Source: Myxococcales bacterium
GTDB taxonomy: Bacteria > Myxococcota > Myxococcia > Myxococcales > Myxococcaceae
Assembly: GCA_020846875.1 (NCBI GenBank)
Contig: JADLDB010000059.1
Coordinates: forward strand, 158,018 to 222,017
DNA: 64,000 nucleotides
Direction of reading: 5' to 3'
The notes below the pieces were generated by a model that saw nothing but the letters and a program-made list of their open reading frames with translations, did no database searches and was not told the origin of the DNA. Each line of letters begins with the position of its first letter. Position 1 is the first letter of the stretch. Below are positions 1 to 10,739 of the stretch, piece by piece. The translations under genes and the position numbers were made by a program.

Positions 1-1
1 C

Positions 2-1267
2 CCGGGCCTGGAGCTGGACTGGATGCTCTCCGTCCCGCCCGCGGGCGTCACGCTCACCCCCGTAGACGGCGGGTTGGAGGTGGCCTCCTCCGACGTCTGC
101 ACGCGCGCCACCCTCACCGCTACGGCCCAGTTCCGCGTCGCCGGCGCTTCCGCCGCCCAGGCCTCCGGGCCCGGCACCCTCACCGTCGATCTCGTCCCCA
201 GCCCACCGGCGCTCGGCCCGAGCACGCCCTTCGCCATCAACCTCGAGGTGGACGCCGGCGTGGCGATGGGGTTCTTCACCGTGGACGCAGGGTGCCGCGA
301 TCTCGCGCTCCTCTCCGCGGAGGTGTCGCTGGGCGTGCCGGACGCGTCGGTGGTGGCGCAGCAGACCTTCCCGACTGTCCCCGGGCCCTGGTCCTTGCCG
401 ATCCCCGCCTCTTGCGGCGCGGGCCAGTTCGAGCTCGTCGCGCGGCTCCTCGATGACGGCGGCGTCACCGGGGCGGAGGTGCGCGACCTCGTCCCCGCCG
501 ACACGCTGCCGGTGCTGCCGGGCGTGGCGGCTCCCTCGACGCTGCCGGTGACGTGTGGCGTGGGCGGCCGCGGCCAGCTCACGGTTGCGTCCAACCCGAA
601 CGGCTGCGCGACGCCGCTGGCCACCTGGCGGCAGACGGGCGGCCCGGCCCTCACCCAGTCCACGCTCGCGGGTACCACCGTCGAGGTGCAGACCGTCTCC
701 ACCGGCTTCGACGTGGTGGGCGAGCGCCTCTCCTTCGACGTGGAGGTGAGCGACGGCGCCGGCGCCTCGGCCAGCGGACCGCACGAGGTGCTGCTCACCG
801 CCGCGCCCTTCGTGAAGATCTCCGAGAGCCTGTCGCCCTTCCCGGCGCGTGAGGAGGAGCCGGGGGTGGTGACGGTGCGGCTGGAGAACACCTCCACCTG
901 CGACGTCTCGGGGCTCACCGTCCGGGAGGTGCTGACCCACCTCGTCCCGGTGATCGACTCGGTGCGCGCGTCCGGGCCGCTGGAGGCGGAGTGGGGGGCC
1001 GGGACGCTGACGCTGCGGGGGGTGTCGCTGGCCGCGGGCGCGACGGAGACGATCACCTTCAAGGTGCGCCGCCAGCTCCTCTCCCGGCCAGAGGCCGTGG
1101 GCAGCGTGTTGCTCCGCGATCAGCTGGTCTCCATCCGCCCCGAAGTCCCGCCGACCTCCACCGGGTGTGGCTGCCACGGCGGAGGCGAGTCGCTGCTGGG
1201 CCTCTCGGTGCTGCTGCTCCTCCTGAGGCGCCGGGGGGGCCTGCGCGGCTCCCGCCGTCTCGTGTAG
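2..1267 (+). CDS. Secreted MYXO-CTERM-type protein, 5' partial
   Basis: The reading frame is open from the left edge, so the start lies outside the window and only the C-terminal ~421 residues are seen. The visible part is beta-rich and Val/Thr/Pro-rich. A stretch near residues 265-355 (from base ~800) alternates short hydrophobic strands and resembles DUF11/Ig-like adhesion domains. The end has the MYXO-CTERM layout: a GCGCHGGG motif, a hydrophobic Leu-rich segment (LLGLSVLLLLL) and an Arg-rich tail. In myxobacteria this signal is thought to be processed at the Cys for cell-surface anchoring. The TAG stop lies 30 bases before the next gene, so the two may be cotranscribed. The function of the visible part is not recognised. 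Confidence 0.75.
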   Translation, partial: PGLELDWMLSVPPAGVTLTPVDGGLEVASSDVCTRATLTATAQFRVAGASAAQASGPGTLTVDLVPSPPALGPSTPFAINLEVDAGVAMGFFTVDAGCRDLALLSAEVSLGVPDASVVAQQTFPTVPGPWSLPIPASCGAGQFELVARLLDDGGVTGAEVRDLVPADTLPVLPGVAAPSTLPVTCGVGGRGQLTVASNPNGCATPLATWRQTGGPALTQSTLAGTTVEVQTVSTGFDVVGERLSFDVEVSDGAGASASGPHEVLLTAAPFVKISESLSPFPAREEEPGVVTVRLENTSTCDVSGLTVREVLTHLVPVIDSVRASGPLEAEWGAGTLTLRGVSLAAGATETITFKVRRQLLSRPEAVGSVLLRDQLVSIRPEVPPTSTGCGCHGGGESLLGLSVLLLLLRRRGGLRGSRRLV

Positions 1268-1297
1268 GCTGCGCCGCCTTTCCTGGAGAGTTCGGGG

Positions 1298-4227
<2,930 letters not shown>

Positions 4228-4231
<4 letters not shown>

Positions 4232-4632
4232 TCGCGCCGCAGGGTTTCCACCACGTGGCGATCTTTGCGCGCGACGTCGAGCAGGTGGCCGCCTTCTACC
4301 GCGACGTGCTGGGACTCCCCGAGGTGGCGCGGCACCACTTCGACGACGGGCGGCTGCGCAGCGTGTGGCTTTCGGCGCGGGCGGGCGGCGACGCGCAGGC
4401 GGGCTTCTTCGCGGTGGAGCTGGCGGCGGACGGGCAGGCCGGCGGCACTCTGGGCTTCTCGATGGTGGCGCTGCGGATCGATCCGGGGGCGCGCGAGGCG
4501 ACCGAGGCGGCGCTGACCAGGCGCGGCCTCCCGATCGAGAAGCGGACCGGCTTCACGCTCTACGTGCGCGATCCGGAAGGGAACCTGGTGGGCTTGAGTC
4601 ATCACCCACACCCGGCCGGGCGTGTGCTTTAA
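4228..4632 (+). CDS. VOC (glyoxalase/bleomycin-resistance) superfamily protein
   Basis: 134 aa, the length of one VOC module pair. The start ATG overlaps the stop of the upstream lipoprotein gene by the ATGA arrangement. The N-terminal HHVAIFARDVEQVAAFYRDVLGL is the classical VOC beta-alpha opening, with a metal-ligand candidate His8 or His9. A second candidate ligand is the Glu in FFAVEL. The C-terminal YVRDPEGNLVGL keeps the DPxGN turn, but the Glu that usually ends this strand (xxEL) is Gly-Leu here, so the full metal triad of glyoxalase I may be incomplete. The substrate cannot be predicted. The overlap suggests translational coupling rather than shared function with the surface lipoprotein. 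Confidence 0.85.
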
Positions 4633-4641
4633 GGCTCCTTC

Positions 4642-5832
4642 GTGGCGCGACTCGGCGAGCTGCTCATCCAGGAGAAGCTGGTGACTCCCGAGCAGATCGA
4701 GGAGGCGCTGGAGACGCAGGTCGTCCACGGCGGGCGGCTGGGCACCAACCTGGTCGAGCTGGGCTTCCTGCAGGAGAACGACCTGGCGCGCGTGCTGGGC
4801 CGGCAGCACAACCTGCCGTACGCCGCGGGCGAGATGGTGCCGGATCCCCAGGCGCTGGGGCTGGTCGATCGCCAGTTCTACGACGACCAGGACGTGCTGC
4901 CGATGCGCGTCGACGCCACGCGGCTCACGGTGGCGGTGCTGCACCCCAACCAGGTCAAGCCGCTGGAGATGCTGGGCTTCAAGGCCGGCAAGCGCGTGGT
5001 GTCGGTGGTGATCCCCGAGTTCCGGATGAACCAACTGCTGCGCAGGTACACCAAGGCCTTCCGGCCGATGCGGCCCATCGACATGAACACGCTGCGGCCG
5101 TCGAAGCGGCGCGGCGACGATCAGCCCAGGCCCTCCAGCGGCGACGAGCTGATCAACGAGGACGACTTCGCGAAGATCTACGCCAGCGCGGTGGCCGGCG
5201 GCTCGGAGGAGGGCGAGATCCTCGAGGGCGTGGTGGTGGAAGACGAGGCCCCGGTGGTGGCGGGCGCGGTGCTGGAAGGGGAGCCGCTGCCTTCACCGGC
5301 CTCTTCGGCACCCTCCGCCCCGGAGAGCGAGCCCGGCGCGCTCAGCTTCCCCGAGGCGCAGAAGCTCTTGCAGACCAGCGCCGGTCGCGAGGACATCGCC
5401 CGCACGGTGCTGCGCTTCGCGCGCAGCAAGTTCAAGCGCGCGCTGCTCCTCAACGTGCGCGGCGACCTGGTGACCGGCTGGACCGGCCTGGGGGAAGGCG
5501 TCTCGAAGCGCGCGGTGCAGCACATCGGCGTCTCCTTGCGCGAGGCGAACACGCTCAAGCTGGTGCGCGACCTGCGCAGCCACTTCGTGGGGCCGATGAA
5601 GCGCACGCCGGGCATGGCGGTCTTCTACAAGCTGCTCGGCGGCGGGTACCCGACCACCGCGGTGCTGCTGCCGCTGCTGGTGCGGGGCAAGCCGGTGCAC
5701 CTCCTGTACCTGGACCAGGGGCCGGATCAGCTCACCCCGCCGGACGTGGGGGAGTTGCTGATCGTCAGCCAGGGCGTGTCGCGCAGCTACGAGGCGCTGA
5801 TCCGCCAGCGCAAGGCCGCCGCCACGTCGTGA
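4642..5832 (+). CDS. GspE/PilB N-terminal (MshEN-like) domain protein without ATPase
   Basis: 396 aa, GTG start. Residues 3-26 and 32-55 are tandem RLGxxL-x(n)-Q motifs (RLGELLIQEKLVTPEQIEEA and RLGTNLVELGFLQENDLARV). This is the arrangement of the MshEN/T2SSE_N module, which in some family members binds cyclic di-GMP. No Walker A or secretion-ATPase domain follows. After a Pro/Glu/Ala-rich linker (about 170-240) comes a ~150-residue alpha/beta C-terminal domain (about 245-390, REDIARTVLRFARSKFKRAL onward) reminiscent of GAF/PilZ-linked regulatory modules. It is therefore probably a stand-alone regulator, possibly of gliding, type IV pili or secretion. It ends 3 bases from the convergent kinase-like gene. 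Confidence 0.75.
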   Translation: MARLGELLIQEKLVTPEQIEEALETQVVHGGRLGTNLVELGFLQENDLARVLGRQHNLPYAAGEMVPDPQALGLVDRQFYDDQDVLPMRVDATRLTVAVLHPNQVKPLEMLGFKAGKRVVSVVIPEFRMNQLLRRYTKAFRPMRPIDMNTLRPSKRRGDDQPRPSSGDELINEDDFAKIYASAVAGGSEEGEILEGVVVEDEAPVVAGAVLEGEPLPSPASSAPSAPESEPGALSFPEAQKLLQTSAGREDIARTVLRFARSKFKRALLLNVRGDLVTGWTGLGEGVSKRAVQHIGVSLREANTLKLVRDLRSHFVGPMKRTPGMAVFYKLLGGGYPTTAVLLPLLVRGKPVHLLYLDQGPDQLTPPDVGELLIVSQGVSRSYEALIRQRKAAATS

Positions 5833-5835
5833 TCG

Positions 5836-7668
5836 TCACTGCATCTCGACGTTGAAGGTGACGGGCTGACCGGCGTACAGGGTGAAGGGCTCGCTCCACT
5901 TCGCCTTGCCGTAGCTGACGCTGATCCGGTGGCTGCCTTCGTAGACGGGGATCTCCCCGCGGATCGGCGCGGTGCCCACCCGCGTGCCGTCGATGAAGAT
6001 CGCCGCGCCCTCCGGCGCCTTGACGATCACCTTGCCCTTCTCGAAGGTGAAGGACTCGGACACCGGCTCGGCCTTGAGCGTCACCGCGCGGAAGGCGTTG
6101 AGCAGGGCGGGCTTGTTCTCGAAGCGGAACGTCTTGCGGCCGGGGGACAGGCGGCCCGTCCAGGGCGTGCGGCCCAGGCTCTGGCCGTCGAGGAAGAGCT
6201 CGGCGGAGGGCCTGGACTCGATCCGCACCTCGACCTCGGCGGGCGCCTGGTGGCCTGCGTCCAGCGCGGCAACGCCTGCGTCGGCGAGCGGCTCGGGCAC
6301 CGCGGCGGCTCCCGCGTCAGTGTCCGGCACCTGTCCGGCGTCTGGCTCCGACGCTGGGGCGCCTGCGTCCACCTCGACGACCGGGACTCCGGCGTCGATC
6401 GCCGCGGCCGGGCGGGTGGGCGTCAGGCTGGGCGGCGGCCCTGCGCCGGGGATCGGCTCGTTGGCCTTTCGCATGGCCCACCAGCCGGCGATCACCGCGA
6501 TGAAGACGGCGAGCAGGATCAGCCACGGGGTCGAGCTCCCTTCTTCCTTCGCGTCGCCCTCATCCTCTTCCTGGCTGGCGCGCGCGCGCTGGGCCGGGGC
6601 GGGAGGGCGCGCGGCCACGGAGCTGGCTGGCGCGGGCGTGGAGGAAGCGGGCTGCGGCGGCCCCGGGGGAGGCACCACCGCCCGCATCATCGGAGTCGTC
6701 TCGGTGCGCTCCTTGTCGGCCCACTGGCGGCGCACGAAGTCGGCGATGCCCGCGTCGATGGTGTGCCGGCGATCGGCGCGGAGCTGGTGCGACTGGGGGA
6801 AGAGCGTGTCCAGGTACTTCGTCAGCTCCTCGGTGGAGGCGAGCTCCGTGCCCACCGCGGCCTCGATCGCCTCGCGCATCGCCAGCGGGGTGGGGTAGCG
6901 ATCGTTGGCCTTCTTCGCGCAGGCCTTCTGGATCACCGCTTCCAGGGCCTCGGGGACGTCGCCGGGCGGGGCGGGCGGCAGCGGCAGCGTCAGCACCGCG
7001 TGATCGAAGAAGTCGCCTTGATCCGCCCAGGGCACCGCGCCGGTGAGGCACTCGTAGAGCGTCAGCCCCAGCAGGTACACGTCGGTGGGGATGGTGATCG
7101 CGTCGCGGCCGCCGATCACCTGCTCGGGCGCGCTGTGCACCCGCCGGCCCTTCACCCGCTGGCCGCCCAGCTCCCGCGGCGCGAAGGCCAGGGCGCCGTA
7201 GCCGGTCACCTTGGTCACGCCGTTGAAAGAGATGAGGATCGTCTCGGGCCGCAGGTCTCCGTGGACCAGCGGGGTACCGTCGTCGTTGCCGGCGATGTGC
7301 GCGTAGTGGGTGCCGGTGCAGGCGTCGCACATGATCTTCGCGGCGATCCGCGGCGGCAGCTTCTTGCCGGTCTCGATGATCTTCCGCAGGGACTCCCCGT
7401 CGGCGAACTCCACGACGCGCGCGCTGCCCTCGTCCAGCTTCGCGAAGCCCATCACCGTGACGATGTTGGGGTGATCGAGCTTGGCGGCGTGCTCCGTCTC
7501 GCGCTGGATCTTCGCCAGCAGGGCCGGATCGGTGAGCGCGGTGTCCGGCACCCAGATGATCACCACCGGGCGGGCGCGGCTATCCTCGGAGATGGCGAGG
7601 CCGAGAAAGGCCCGCGAGCCTTCTCCCGCCAGCAGCGGCCCCAGGGCCTGGTACCGGTACGACGCCAT
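5836..7668 (-). CDS. Membrane Ser/Thr kinase-like receptor with PEGA domains (predicted pseudokinase)
   Basis: 610 aa from ATG 7668. A GTG 9 bases upstream is also in frame, but it overlaps a TAGGGT box, so ATG is preferred. Residues ~1-275 are a Hanks-type kinase fold: the alphaC segment LDHPNIV and an APE-like SAPEQV are present. However, the VAIK Lys is replaced by Trp (VIIWVP), the catalytic loop reads HGDLRPETI (R and N lost) and DFG reads GYG. A Pro/Ala linker, a transmembrane helix at about 379-398, an Asp-Ala-Gly-rich stretch and two PEGA-like beta domains complete it (cytosol-membrane-periplasm). It probably acts as a sensor or scaffold rather than an active kinase. It lies 60 bases downstream of the HtrA gene on the same strand. 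Confidence 0.88.
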   Translation of the reverse strand: MASYRYQALGPLLAGEGSRAFLGLAISEDSRARPVVIIWVPDTALTDPALLAKIQRETEHAAKLDHPNIVTVMGFAKLDEGSARVVEFADGESLRKIIETGKKLPPRIAAKIMCDACTGTHYAHIAGNDDGTPLVHGDLRPETILISFNGVTKVTGYGALAFAPRELGGQRVKGRRVHSAPEQVIGGRDAITIPTDVYLLGLTLYECLTGAVPWADQGDFFDHAVLTLPLPPAPPGDVPEALEAVIQKACAKKANDRYPTPLAMREAIEAAVGTELASTEELTKYLDTLFPQSHQLRADRRHTIDAGIADFVRRQWADKERTETTPMMRAVVPPPGPPQPASSTPAPASSVAARPPAPAQRARASQEEDEGDAKEEGSSTPWLILLAVFIAVIAGWWAMRKANEPIPGAGPPPSLTPTRPAAAIDAGVPVVEVDAGAPASEPDAGQVPDTDAGAAAVPEPLADAGVAALDAGHQAPAEVEVRIESRPSAELFLDGQSLGRTPWTGRLSPGRKTFRFENKPALLNAFRAVTLKAEPVSESFTFEKGKVIVKAPEGAAIFIDGTRVGTAPIRGEIPVYEGSHRISVSYGKAKWSEPFTLYAGQPVTFNVEMQ

Positions 7669-7675
7669 GCCCCCC

Positions 7676-7681
7676 ACCCTA
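7676..7681 (-). promoter_or_regulatory. TAGGGT box 7 bases before the kinase-like gene start
   Basis: Read on the minus strand, TAGGGT is followed by seven bases (GGGGGGC) and then ATG at 7668. It fits a TANNNT -10 element placed so that transcription would begin at or very near the start codon. No clear -35 was found. It belongs to a set of similarly placed boxes in this window. Confidence 0.4.
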
Positions 7682-7728
7682 CGGCCGTGGGCCCGCGGGT
7701 CAACAATCCTTCAAGGATCTTCAGGGCG

Positions 7729-9012
7729 TTAGAAGGGCAGCGTGAGGTAGTAGCCGCGATCGGCCCGGCGGACGAGCAGCAGCACGCTGCGCTGGCTGCG
7801 GGCCTGGAGCACCGCCTCGCGGAAGGCCTCGGCGGAGAGGACGGGGGAGTTGTTCAGCTTGAGCACCACGTCACCGGGCTCGAGGCCCACGCGCTGCGCG
7901 GCGGTGCCCGGCCGGACGGCGACGATCGCCATGCCGCCCTTGACGGCCTTGAGGCGCAGGCCCAGGCGCTGCCAGACGGTCGCGTCCACCTGGGCCTGGG
8001 GAAACTCGACGGGGGCGAGGGTGAGCTCCAGCAGCTTCCCCGCGCGGAAGACCTTGAGGACGACGGGCGTCCCGGCGGTGGCGCTGCGCAGCCGGCTGCG
8101 CAGATCGTCGGCGCTCTCGATCTGCGTGCTGCCGACCTGGGCCACCACGTCCCCGGGCTGCAGGCCGGCCTGGGCCGCGGGGCTCTTGTCCTCCACCGAG
8201 GCGACGAGGGCGCCGTAGGTGCGATCCCACCCGAGGCGCCGGGCGAGCTCGAGCTGCAGCGCCACCACCTCCGCCCCGACCCAGGCCGGGCGCACCTTCC
8301 CGAAGTGGGTGAGCTCCGCGACGACGCGTCGCACCTTGTCCGCGGGGATCGCGAAGCCGATGTTCTGCGCGGAGGCGATGACCGCGGAGTTGATGCCGAT
8401 GATCTCTCCGTCGACGTTGAGCAGCGGGCCGCCGGAGTTCCCCGGGTTGATCGACGCGTCCGTCTGGATGAAGTCGTTGAAGACCTGATCCTCGTTGCGG
8501 ATGGTGCGCCCGAGCGCAGACACCACGCCCACGGTGACGGTCTTCTTCAGGCCCAGGGGGCTGCCGATGGCGATCACCGTCTCGCCGATCATCAGATCCG
8601 AGGAGACGCCCAGCTTCGCCGAGGGCAGCGGACTCTTCGAGGACACCTTGAGCACCGCGAGATCGTTCTCGGCGTCGCTGCCGATCACCTCCGCGTCGAG
8701 CTGCCGGCCGTCGGCGAGCACCACGTGGATGGAGGAGGCGCCGCGGATGACGTGATCGTTCGTCACGATGAGGCCGGCGGGATCGATGATCACGCCGGAA
8801 CCGAGGCCCTCCACGGCGCGGCGCTCCTCCTGCGGGCCGTAGAAGAAGTCGTCGAAGGGGCTGCGGCGGCGGAAGCGCGTCTCCACCACCTGGACGGTGC
8901 CGACGTAGACGACCGCGGGCGACGCGGCGTCCACCACCTTGACCAGCGGGCTCCGGCGGGACTCGAGATCGCCGGTGACGAGCGACAGCGCGAGGAGGAG
9001 GGCAGGGCTCAT
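7729..9012 (-). CDS. HtrA/DegP-family serine protease with two PDZ domains
   Basis: 427 aa with a short N-terminal hydrophobic segment (MSPALLLALSLVTG) that is probably a signal peptide or anchor. The trypsin-like domain has the triad His ~86 (TNDHVI), Asp ~117 (ENDLAVL) and Ser ~192 (GNSGGPL), with the oxyanion-hole context intact. A loop rich in Arg/Phe (SPFDDFFYG) after the first strand matches the DegS/HtrA LA-loop. PDZ1 spans about 245-335 and PDZ2 about 345-425. Role: periplasmic protein quality control or regulated proteolysis. It precedes the PEGA pseudokinase on the same strand, so the two may form an envelope-stress pair (inference). A second HtrA of different architecture is at 22.1-23.4 kb. 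Confidence 0.9.
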   Translation of the reverse strand: MSPALLLALSLVTGDLESRRSPLVKVVDAASPAVVYVGTVQVVETRFRRRSPFDDFFYGPQEERRAVEGLGSGVIIDPAGLIVTNDHVIRGASSIHVVLADGRQLDAEVIGSDAENDLAVLKVSSKSPLPSAKLGVSSDLMIGETVIAIGSPLGLKKTVTVGVVSALGRTIRNEDQVFNDFIQTDASINPGNSGGPLLNVDGEIIGINSAVIASAQNIGFAIPADKVRRVVAELTHFGKVRPAWVGAEVVALQLELARRLGWDRTYGALVASVEDKSPAAQAGLQPGDVVAQVGSTQIESADDLRSRLRSATAGTPVVLKVFRAGKLLELTLAPVEFPQAQVDATVWQRLGLRLKAVKGGMAIVAVRPGTAAQRVGLEPGDVVLKLNNSPVLSAEAFREAVLQARSQRSVLLLVRRADRGYYLTLPF

Positions 9013-9124
9013 GGTGCTTCAGGTAGGTCGGGATCGCGGCGCGCGCAAGCGCGGACGCGGCCGAGGCTGCAACCAGGCGCAGGAGCGGCGGCATTCCGGC
9101 GCGATGGAAAGACCAGGTGCTTCT

Positions 9125-10735
9125 TCAGCGCCCGGTTCGTCCGCGCAGCGCGAGCGCCAGGAGCCCCAGCACCCAGGGCACACCAGCGGTGGCGCCGCAC
9201 CCGCACCCCCTGGGCGTCGGCGTTGGATCCACGCCCGCGTCGGCCTGCGGCATCGTCCCCGCGTCGAGCACCCCGGCGTCGTCTACCCCCGCGTCCGCCA
9301 CGCCCGCGTCGGACCTGGGCACGCCTGCGTCGAGCGTCGGGTTGTAGGACACGCGGCACACGTTCACTTCGTCGAGCGTCCCGGCGCAGAGGCTGGGTCG
9401 CTTGCTCAGGATCGCCCCGTTCCCTTCGCGCAGGGTGTTCACCACGGCGACGAGCAGCTCGGCGCCCCCGCTGGTGTCCACCACCTCGGCCGTCGTCGGC
9501 GCTTGCACGTCGGCGGGCGACGCCTGGGCCACGTTTCGTCCGCCCCTGCGGCTCACCACCACCAGCGCCAGGCCTTCGAGCTCGCTGTCCGCCGTGTTGG
9601 GATCGTCGGTCAGCGCGGCGGTCATCTCCGTGCGGCCGTTGGAGGCGACCCGGAAATACTGCGTCGACGCGTAATACACGCGCAGCGCCGGCCGGTACGT
9701 CGGCACCGGCACGTCGGTGATCGCCGGCTGTGGGTACGCCGCCCCGTTGGCGTAGGACTTCGTCGGATCCGCCGCGGTTCCCAGGTACAGGTTCCAGGTG
9801 GCGAACTCCCGGTAGGCCTGCGCGAAGCTGGACTGGTAGTCACGCCGGAGCAGCGCATCGAGCTGGATGATCCACGTCGGGTCGGCCTGGTTGGCGGGCT
9901 CGGAAGGGTCTCCCTGGCCGTTCTCCAGGTGCTCCCACAGCTTGCGGATGATCGCGTCGTCGTACTTCTCCGAGAGGAACTTGAAGAAGATCGCCGCGCC
10001 GTAGGCGAAGGACGGCACCGGCCCGGGCGGCGGTGAGTCCAGCGATCGATCGGGGCGATCGAGGTAGCCGTCGATGAAGGCCTCGAAGTCGCCGCTGGAG
10101 GGATCGTACGTCTCGGTGCCCCAGACCGCGGTGCCTTCGCTGATCACCACGTCCTGGCCGTTGTCGTAGGCCGCCTGGACCCCGTGAAAGTACTCGTGGC
10201 TGCCGAGGATCCGGGTGGCCTCGGTGAGGCTGGGGTAGCCGTAGCCCAGGAAGTCATTCTCCTGCACCACGTAGCCGATGCAGGTCTGTCCGGCCGGGCA
10301 GCCGTCGACCCGGAAGGCGCCGTCGGCCGAGCGGTTGAAGTCGAGCAGGTACACGTCGAAGCGCGCGTCACCGCCGTTGGGCGTGAGGGTGGCGTCGGAC
10401 AGGGGGCGCCGGAAGCCGAGCTGCTGGTGGTAGGTGCCGCCCACCGACTCGTAGACGCTGCTGACCTGCTCCACGAAGTCGGGGACTCCGCTGTCCGCCA
10501 CGTCCGCCGGTGGCACCGCGTTGATCCCGGCGCGGGTGAAGTGGATCCGGAAGTCCCCGCCGTCGACCGCGTACGACTCCACCACGTCCGTGGGCAGGTA
10601 CCGCCACATCAGCGGGCTGGTGGTGTCCGTGGGCCGCAGCTCGTCGGCGCGGCGAGAGGGGGCGTGAGGCGGGCGCACGGCGGCCGGCTCGCCACAGGCC
10701 GCGAGGAGGAGCAGGTTAGAGAGGACGAGGCGCAC
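9125..10735 (-). CDS. Secreted HExxH metalloprotease-like lipoprotein with MYXO-CTERM tail (MXAN_6640-like)
   Basis: 536 aa from GTG 10735. This start gives a good lipoprotein signal (VRLVLSNLLLLAAC), whereas the longer open frame would begin inside the preceding gene. HEYFH at about 180-184 with a downstream Glu (VISEGTAVW, about 200) forms a zincin-like HExxH...E site. The context resembles the MXAN_6640 family of putative metalloproteases (from memory, not searched). Residues ~480-510 are a run of Asp-Ala-Gly repeats. The C-terminus has GCGCGA, a hydrophobic stretch and Arg, a MYXO-CTERM-type signal. Having both a lipobox and MYXO-CTERM is unusual unless one is not used. The start is 5 bases after the HmuY-like gene stop, so they form an operon. 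Confidence 0.8.
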   Translation of the reverse strand: MRLVLSNLLLLAACGEPAAVRPPHAPSRRADELRPTDTTSPLMWRYLPTDVVESYAVDGGDFRIHFTRAGINAVPPADVADSGVPDFVEQVSSVYESVGGTYHQQLGFRRPLSDATLTPNGGDARFDVYLLDFNRSADGAFRVDGCPAGQTCIGYVVQENDFLGYGYPSLTEATRILGSHEYFHGVQAAYDNGQDVVISEGTAVWGTETYDPSSGDFEAFIDGYLDRPDRSLDSPPPGPVPSFAYGAAIFFKFLSEKYDDAIIRKLWEHLENGQGDPSEPANQADPTWIIQLDALLRRDYQSSFAQAYREFATWNLYLGTAADPTKSYANGAAYPQPAITDVPVPTYRPALRVYYASTQYFRVASNGRTEMTAALTDDPNTADSELEGLALVVVSRRGGRNVAQASPADVQAPTTAEVVDTSGGAELLVAVVNTLREGNGAILSKRPSLCAGTLDEVNVCRVSYNPTLDAGVPRSDAGVADAGVDDAGVLDAGTMPQADAGVDPTPTPRGCGCGATAGVPWVLGLLALALRGRTGR

Positions 10736-10739
10736 GGCG

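Noticed and set aside
7706..7718. Short palindrome ATCCTTCAAGGAT between htrA and the kinase-like gene
   Set aside because: One-base loop and no T tract; too weak for a terminator call.
5929..9720. 1263-residue open frame on the plus strand across the kinase and HtrA genes
   Set aside because: It is antisense to two genes with clear motifs, has low-complexity Arg/Ala/Gly composition and no domain.
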